Shown: positions 58,006 to 64,000 of the stretch, piece after piece
Position numbering within the stretch: position 1 is the stretch's first letter
Layout of the letters: the number at the start of each line of letters is the position of its first letter
Assembly: GCF_024868665.1 (NCBI RefSeq)
Contig: NC_079900.1
Span: 21,329,509-21,393,508, forward strand
DNA length: 64,000 nt
Reading direction: 5' to 3'
Origin: Triplophysa rosa
Lineage: Eukaryota; Chordata; Actinopteri; Cypriniformes; Nemacheilidae
Program-made: the position numbers and the translations under genes
Notes under the pieces: generated by a model
What the model was told of the DNA's origin: nothing
What the model saw: the letters and a program-made list of their open reading frames with translations, nothing else
Databases searched by the model: none

Positions 58006-59374
58006 TCAAAAAACTCGTTTTCCACACTCAGACCCGAGGTTCCCTAAAGAAGCGATTAACAAAAGCCGATTAAAACTGCTTGCATGGGGTCCCACTCTTT
58101 CATCCAGATGTTCGATGGCTACCTGAATAGCAGCACCTGATGTCCCGCCCACAACTCCTCCCACCGCCCCTCCCACTGCCATTCCTGCTGGCCCTTCTAC
58201 AGACCCCACTATCATTCCCATGATAGCTCCTGCTACAAACCCCACCCCCAGCCCCACAGTCAGTGAAGTCCTGAGCCAACGGTTCTCCAGCTCTGCCTCG
58301 GCCCAGATCTCTGCTCCCACGCTCGCATTATAGGCGTCCATCTGCCAGCGCAGCTCGTCTCCCTGAAACTGCACCTCCAGTTCCTGCCGTGTCCACTCCA
58401 TCTCCGCCTGTCTCTTCTTCTGTAGCTTCCTCTCCTCATTTCTGACGCTCTCCTCGGCCCTCTGGTAAGATCTGTTAATGTAGCAGTGGCCGTCCACGGC
58501 TCGCAGAATCCGCTCAATCTTATGCAACAGCTCTTTGCTCCCGTCTCTGTTCTTCCAGTGCTTACTGAAGATGTGATACCGGCAGCTGCACTGCTCCACA
58601 AGCTCCCTCAGATGCCAGTCAGTTCTCATGACCCTGTCATTGAGCGCTCTGCCTCTCAAATGGCCGTCGTAAAGCAGGAGGACAATGGTGTAGTTTAGAA
58701 CAGTCTCTCCGAATTTCTTCATAACCAACTTGGGAGTCTTCATGTCATTAGGAGAGATTTTCTCCAGGTCAAAAGTCACAAGGACAGCATGAGGTCCGGG
58801 AGAGGACAAACACATTGATCTTCTCAGCTCTTTCCTCATTTTGGACTTGGACAGGTCTTTGTCGTACAGGTTCGGTCCGTTGACTACTGCAACCCTTCTT
58901 CCCGCCAACTCTCCCAGACTTTTCTGGCTGGCTGCAATGCTGTAGACATCCTTGGAAAATGCCTCCCTTCCCAAAATGAAGTTGGTGAGAAGAAACTGAG
59001 ATGGACCACTGCTTCCGATAACTACTATACTAACTCCACATCACAGAACCCTACAGAAACATAAAACAGCATTTAATAAAATAGTTATTCTCAAAGCGAA
59101 CTGCTTCTTTTTGTTCCAGACCCATAAGCTGTTATTTACTTTCATGGAATGCAAAGAATTTGAAGAATCTATAGCTGTCCTTCACGCAACGGTTCAAAAG
59201 CAGATAGATGTCCAAGGTAAAGTTTAATTTGGTTATAAACAAATTCCACAATTAAGAAAAAAGTTGGAAATGTGTGCCTTTGTTTTTTTTAAGTAATGTG
59301 TTGCAGATCCATCGTTTTCTACAGATGCTTTTAGAACCAGAAATGATTTATGACTTACCCCCTCTTTTAGGCAT
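58006..59374 (-). CDS. GIMAP/AIG1-like protein 2, degenerate P-loop, glycine-rich tail
   Basis: Proposed exons (minus): 59374-59359 (MPKRG plus one base, donor gtaagt) and 59033-58006, phase-1 intron as in paralogue 1; 1044 nt, 347 aa. Exon 1 is tiny and was picked for its GCCATG context, consensus donor and matching phase; the acceptor (gtggag) is weaker than an upstream ctgtag that would break the frame. Exon 2 is sure. The GIMAP block is present (CLSSPGPHAVLVTFDLEKI). The P-loop at residues 12-19 reads GSSGPSQF: the lysine position is Gln18, the same change as in paralogue 1. The G3 position reads NGPN. The middle is charged and helical (EERKLQKKRQAEMEW). Residues ~263-310 are glycine-rich and hydrophobic (GAIMGMIVG, GMAVGGAVGGVVGGTSGAA). 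The C-terminus has a further hydrophobic stretch (RLLLIASLG). Function unknown. Confidence 0.85.
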
Positions 59375-60551
59375 GGCTTCACAAGCAGCTTTGCTTTGCT
59401 GGTGTTTGTTCATCGCACTGTGCTGTGTTGATAAATCACAAGCTCTAATACTGGATGGAATTTGCCCTGCAGGTAACACATGCTTCTGTCTGATACCCCA
59501 CTCGAACATTGCACATGACTTTAGGATTTTAGGATTTTAGGATTATAGTCTGATGATGTTATTAAAAGATAAAGTGCAATGATTGTTATCATGTCTCAGA
59601 CTTATTCTTTAAATTGGAAAGACTTTCTCCAGCAACAAAAATCCCTTCAATGATGATATGTCTCTTAATGTGCACACAAACATCAGGCTACAGCAGGCCA
59701 AATGCATTGGACTCATGTTTTGCAGAGTCAACGTTTGCCCTAATATTTACTGTGAATGTAAAATGTAATGTAAAAATGTACTAAAGTTGTTAATGTGTAA
59801 GAATAATGTAATATAAGAATAGGCGGTGAGCTCTTGGCTATGGTTTGGCAGACACTGACATTCAGTTGCGGTCAGGATTTTTTAATCAATACTCAAATCC
59901 ACACTGATGATACAGTGACGTAATAAATTTGGAGGCACACTCAAACAGCTAAACAGACAGTCTATTGCAGACAATAAAAATGAAACAATGGCAAAAATGA
60001 AATAAACTAACAAATAAATGGATAACATTGCTCGGTTTAGTTATTAAGTTTTGGCAATTTAATGTATTGAAGAAACAACTGATCGATGATGCCACCACGC
60101 CATCTTGCGGACAGCTATAGTATTTTTATTAAGAATGATTTTGAATATTTTTTATAAATACAGCCATTATTTAATACAATGTCTATGGCATGTTTGTATC
60201 TTTTTACCCTCCGTTTTTCATACAAGATGATTTACAACCATAACATAATTAACATAACATAAACTAAAGAAAAGAAAAAGTAACTTTAATGATAAATGGA
60301 AAAACATGCTAAATAATTAAAAAGAATTGAGGAGAAATATCACTCTATAGTTAAGGACAGCAGATAGGCCTATATATTTTATTTTAATTAATTTTAAATA
60401 GGTTGCGCCACAGACACATACATATTTTTTATTACGTCTATGGGTTGCGCCCGGAAGCCTGGGGGAAAAGCGCTGTGACGCGAGGTATTACGTAGCACCG
60501 TGCGGAAAACATGTCCGGAACGCATCATTGACTTTTACTAACTTAGTTACT
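59375..60551. other. Divergent spacer between gimap-like gene 2 and rsad1
   Basis: No gene supported. The rsad1 promoter and 5' untranslated region lie at the right end: CpG-containing DNA from about 60430 with gcgctgtgacgcgaggtatt. A short upstream ORF is at 60511-60531. Confidence 0.45.
60511..60531 (+). promoter_or_regulatory. Upstream ORF of rsad1
   Basis: ATG TCC GGA ACG CAT CAT TGA, six codons and a stop, ends 20 bases before the rsad1 start codon. Its context (aacATGT, A at -3) is good, so it could lower rsad1 translation if the transcript starts upstream. Confidence 0.45.
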
Positions 60552-63135
60552 ATGAAATTAATTTGTCGATATTTTCTCAAACAACACGTTTTGCAGTGTA
60601 AGAGAACTTTGATCGGTGACATATTATTGAGATCAGTTGCTACTTGTTTGCCTCCTCACGCCGATGAAGCTTCTCTTTATGTCCATGTAAGTGTTTACAT
60701 CCGGTCAACAGGAGGACTAACTGTTAGCACATATGTATCAGCCTGATTAATACTGCATGTCTGTTTTTCGTCTTTTCTCCAGTGGCCTTATTGCTTAAAA
60801 CGATGTTCCTACTGCAACTTCAACAAGTATATTCCTCGGAGTCAAAACCATACTGTTATGACGGAATGTCTGCAGAAGGAGACTCGGACTTTACTGCAGC
60901 TCAGCCAGATCTCTCGGTCAGTCAGTGTGTAACTGCAGATATTACTTGTGCATGATTATACACTCATGAGTGAGAGTAGTTCATGAAAAATGAATCTACA
61001 AAAGCTTTTTCCCCCCAAAACACTAGTTCACAGTGAATGCATCTGTTAAGCTTCAAATAAAAGAATGCAAGTCTGAACCTAAACTAGTTAAGAGGATCTA
61101 AAGCCTTAAAATGTATTTATTCATTTGATATGAACTGTTTCACAGGATCAGCTCTGTGTTTTTCGGAGGAGGAACACCCAGCCTGGCTCAGCCGTCCACA
61201 ATAGCCGCTGTCTTAGAGACTGTCTCCAAGCATGCACATGTGGCAGATGATGCAGAGGTCACGCTGGAAGTGAATCCTACACCTGCTGGAAAAGCTAGTC
61301 TGAGAGACTTCACGCTAGCCGGTGTTAACCGATTTTCTATTGGAATTCAGGTGCATTGTATGCATTTGACAATCTTCCACATTCAAGCTTAGACACATTT
61401 CTTAGATGCAGTTTATGGTGAATAAAACAGGATCTAATGCTTTTTTTCTGTGCAGTCGCTGAATGACGATCACCTGAGGACGCTAGGGAGAGATCACAAT
61501 TCCCAGCATGCTCTTCAGACAGTGTCAGAGGCCAGGATGCTTTACCCTGGACGGGTGTCAGTTGATGTCATGTTTGCTCTCCCAGGCCAAAGTGTTAAGT
61601 CGTGGGAGAGCGAGCTGGAGAAATTACTGCCGGTTTGTGATGATCATGTTTCACTGTATCAGCTCACGTTGGAAAGGGGAACCCGGCTTTTTAAACAGGT
61701 TGAGAGTGGCGAACTAAGTGTGCCTGGTGATGATGTCACTGCTGTGATGTACAAGTCAGCACGGGAGGCCCTGGAACAGGCTGGGTTTCTTCAATACGAG
61801 GTGTCTAACTTTTCCAAAAATGTAAGTTCTAACATTTGATGTACACCTTCCCTTATGCACAGACCTGTATGTATATTTTATACTCAATAAAATCTGTGGT
61901 CTAAAAACAGTTCATAGTTTGGCATGTTATGTTGTGTTATAACATATCAGCTTCCCAAATATATCCTGTTGAAATATTTTTAATTGAAATCCTTGTTTAT
62001 TGATAAACTACTGAATTCTTTGCAGAATGCTGTGAGTCAACACAATGTGGGGTACTGGAGGGGACAGCAGTACATCGGAGTAGGCCCAGGTACATTAATA
62101 CACAAGGCAACAGTTAAAGAAACATTAACTGTGAAAGATAAGTATAGCTTATTTTCAAAATATATTTTGCTCAATACCTTGTCTGTTAGGGGCACATGGA
62201 CGCTTTGTACCGCGTGCAGTCGGAGGAGATCAGAGGGAAGCGAGGACCCAGACGTTAGAACCGGACGTTTGGATACGAGAGGTACAGAGACAAGGTCACG
62301 GAATGCGGCGACGAATACAGCTTGACCACCATGGCCTGTAGGAGTAATTGATTCGTTGCCACACACAATAAGCAATGGCACAATTACACAGGATGTCAAT
62401 GAGCTATTGAATTGTGTTGTGATGTTCTCTGTCTGCAGGCTGCAGGAAGTGTTGGTCATGGGACTGCGAATGAATGAAGGAATCAGCCACCAGGTAAAGC
62501 AGTAATTTACCCCATTAATCTATAAACGATATCTATAAACTAGTGTGATCCAAATTATTATTGACAGAATTCACATTTAGAAGATATAAGCAACTTGTAG
62601 TGTTTCACTTCAACCAGAATGGAACCACGATTTTTATGACATCATCGTTTCTGCACTTCAACTTCTCATCAGATATTTCTGACCAATGAAAAACCTCCTA
62701 GAATCTAGCAGATTTTCTTGTCTAATATAAGCAATGTTTTTGATGTATTTGTTAAACGGTGCAGCACTGGAAGTTATTCAGCCCAGAAGCAGACCTCTGT
62801 CAGATTTTTGGGATGTCTGATAACATTCAAGAATTGCAAGCAGAGGGCCTTCTAATACTTGATGACAGGTGATGGCTTTATGTCTTAAATATTCTTTGTA
62901 CATTTTTGCACTTTATGTAGGTCGGATGCAATTCAACATTTCTGGTTATCCAAGAATTCTTCCTTGATGTTTGTCTTGATATTGCAGGGGTTTGCGGTGT
63001 TCCTGGGAAGGCTTAGCTTTACTGGACAGCATCTTACCCACAATGCTCCTAGAATTAGAGAAGTTTCTCCCAAACAGGGGTATGATAAAGATGCGAAACG
63101 ACAACAGCAAAACCGACATTCAGAGAGACAGATGA
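60552..63135 (+). CDS. rsad1: RSAD1, radical SAM HemW-like protein
   Basis: Mitochondrial radical S-adenosylmethionine protein related to bacterial HemW, a haem chaperone, and to HemN. Nine exons: 60552-60686, 60783-60916, 61146-61350, 61456-61821, 62026-62089, 62190-62337, 62439-62493, 62765-62868, 62988-63135; consistent phases, 1359 nt, 452 aa (human about 442). The N-terminus ([18 protein letters not shown]) is basic, suiting mitochondrial import. The 4Fe-4S motif C-x3-C-x2-C is at residues 49-56 in [16 protein letters not shown]. The SAM-binding GGGTPS is at 97-102. [31 protein letters not shown] and [10 protein letters not shown] follow the HemW order. The C-terminal HemN-type domain ([12 protein letters not shown]) is intact. 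Exon 1 ends in the middle of the conserved YVHWPYC block. Transcribed away from gimap-like gene 2. Confidence 0.96.
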
Positions 63136-63526
63136 TAGTATCAGTATTTTTTAACTATGGCTGATACCAACTGGTAATGTTATAAAAATTCACTATCAAC
63201 TTGAAACAGTACATTTATCTTTGCCCTTGAAACAAACACATACAAATTTTTGTTATAATAAAGACACTTCCCTCTTGTATTCTCTTCTTAAAGTTAGTAT
63301 TTTGATTTATTAAGCTTGATGTGACTACAGTACATAATGGGGCTTTTGTTGTCCTTAAGTGACATTTGATTTGGCATTGAGTTGATTTCTCACTGCATCT
63401 GCCGATTGAAGTTACTCATTATCCAAACCACCCACATGAACAGTAGGAGTGAATGTGGTTGAAGAATGAATCATTTATGCAGTCTCTTCCATGTGCTGTA
63501 CCATGTGCATGTATTTTCTCATATGT

Positions 63527-64000
63527 GACCCTGGACCACAAAACCAGTCTAAAGCAGCACGGGTATATTTATAGCAATAGCCAACAAAAATGATATGGGA
63601 CAAAATTATTGATTTTTCTTTTATGCCAAAAATCATTAGGATATTAACTAAAGATCAAGTTCCATGAAGATATTTTGTAAATTTCCTACCGTATATATTT
63701 CAAAACTTTATTTTTGTGAGTGGATGCAACAAAATCTCTAACAAAAATGGTCAGAAACACACCTACAAACTTCATTCGCTGCTGCCCGCTCTTTAGGAAT
63801 TACCCACTCAAGTTTGGTATCTATAAAGCTTAGAGTTTCATCTTTAGGGTTCATCTACCCTCCGCAAGGTGATTACAGCGGTAAACCAAGAGAGTGCTAA
63901 AAACCTGTTTCTTAACAACTTTAAAGGCCATTTTCTCAATATTTTGATTTTTTTGCACCCTCAGATTCCTGATTTTAAATATTTGTATCACAGACAAATA
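63527..64000. mobile_element. MITE (tgtgaccctggaccacaaaa family), runs off the window
   Basis: Begins tgtgaccctggaccacaaaa and includes ttcttttatgccaaaaatca, aagttccatgaagatatttt and, near the window end, tcaatattttgatttttttg. These blocks are characteristic of a widespread fish repeat. About 63715-63890 does not fit and looks inserted. The right end lies outside the window. Confidence 0.75.

Noticed and set aside
59372..59540. Secreted-peptide-like ORF starting MASQAALLCW
   Set aside because: Not annotated as a gene because the overlapping minus-strand exon of gimap-like gene 2 explains the site better and no downstream exons could be found; kept as a finding.

Overview
The window is vertebrate nuclear DNA, almost certainly a teleost and most likely a cyprinid (carp, goldfish or danio relatives). 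Genes are split by GT-AG introns, the proteins are fish-like orthologues of vertebrate families, and intergenic and intronic DNA is crowded with short inverted-repeat DNA transposons of kinds familiar from cyprinid genomes. Species assignment is inference. Exon joins below were made by eye; for every multi-exon gene called, exon lengths sum to whole codons, although the gimap-like genes and the zinc-finger gene rest on some less certain joins.

Layout. 1-16 kb: no convincing protein gene; MITEs, a local duplication, a truncated L1 with target-site duplication, a decayed zinc-finger fragment and some compact non-repetitive stretches that could be conserved non-coding DNA. 16.4-17.4 kb: C2H2 zinc-finger gene (minus). 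21.9-24.9 kb: mrpl12 (minus, 5 exons). 27.6-39.0 kb: hgs/HRS (minus, 21 coding exons, 756 aa); its introns carry an intact Tc1/mariner element with a DD36E catalytic spacing and a hAT-type element with another element nested in it. 40.0-43.4 kb: an essentially complete single-ORF non-LTR retrotransposon (minus). 45.4-46.0 kb: claudin in one coding exon (minus). 48.4-51.8 kb: RING/coiled-coil/PRY-SPRY TRIM-like gene without a B-box (minus, 6 exons). 54.2-55.3 and 58.0-59.4 kb: two GIMAP/AIG1-like genes (minus, two exons each). 60.6-63.1 kb: rsad1 (plus, 9 exons). A widespread MITE runs off the right edge.

How the genes relate. hgs followed by mrpl12 on one strand matches the order I know from mammals, so this block is conserved synteny. 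HGS is the ESCRT-0 endosomal sorting subunit and MRPL12 a mitochondrial ribosome stalk protein; they are neighbours rather than pathway partners. The TRIM-like and GIMAP-like genes form an immune-type cluster next to rsad1. The most unusual content is the GIMAP-like pair: both have lost the nucleotide-binding P-loop (the Walker lysine position is glutamine in both) and both end in a long glycine-rich membrane-type segment, so they look like a pseudo-GTPase subfamily. Two mobile elements (DD36E transposon, LINE) are intact enough to be candidates for recent or current activity.
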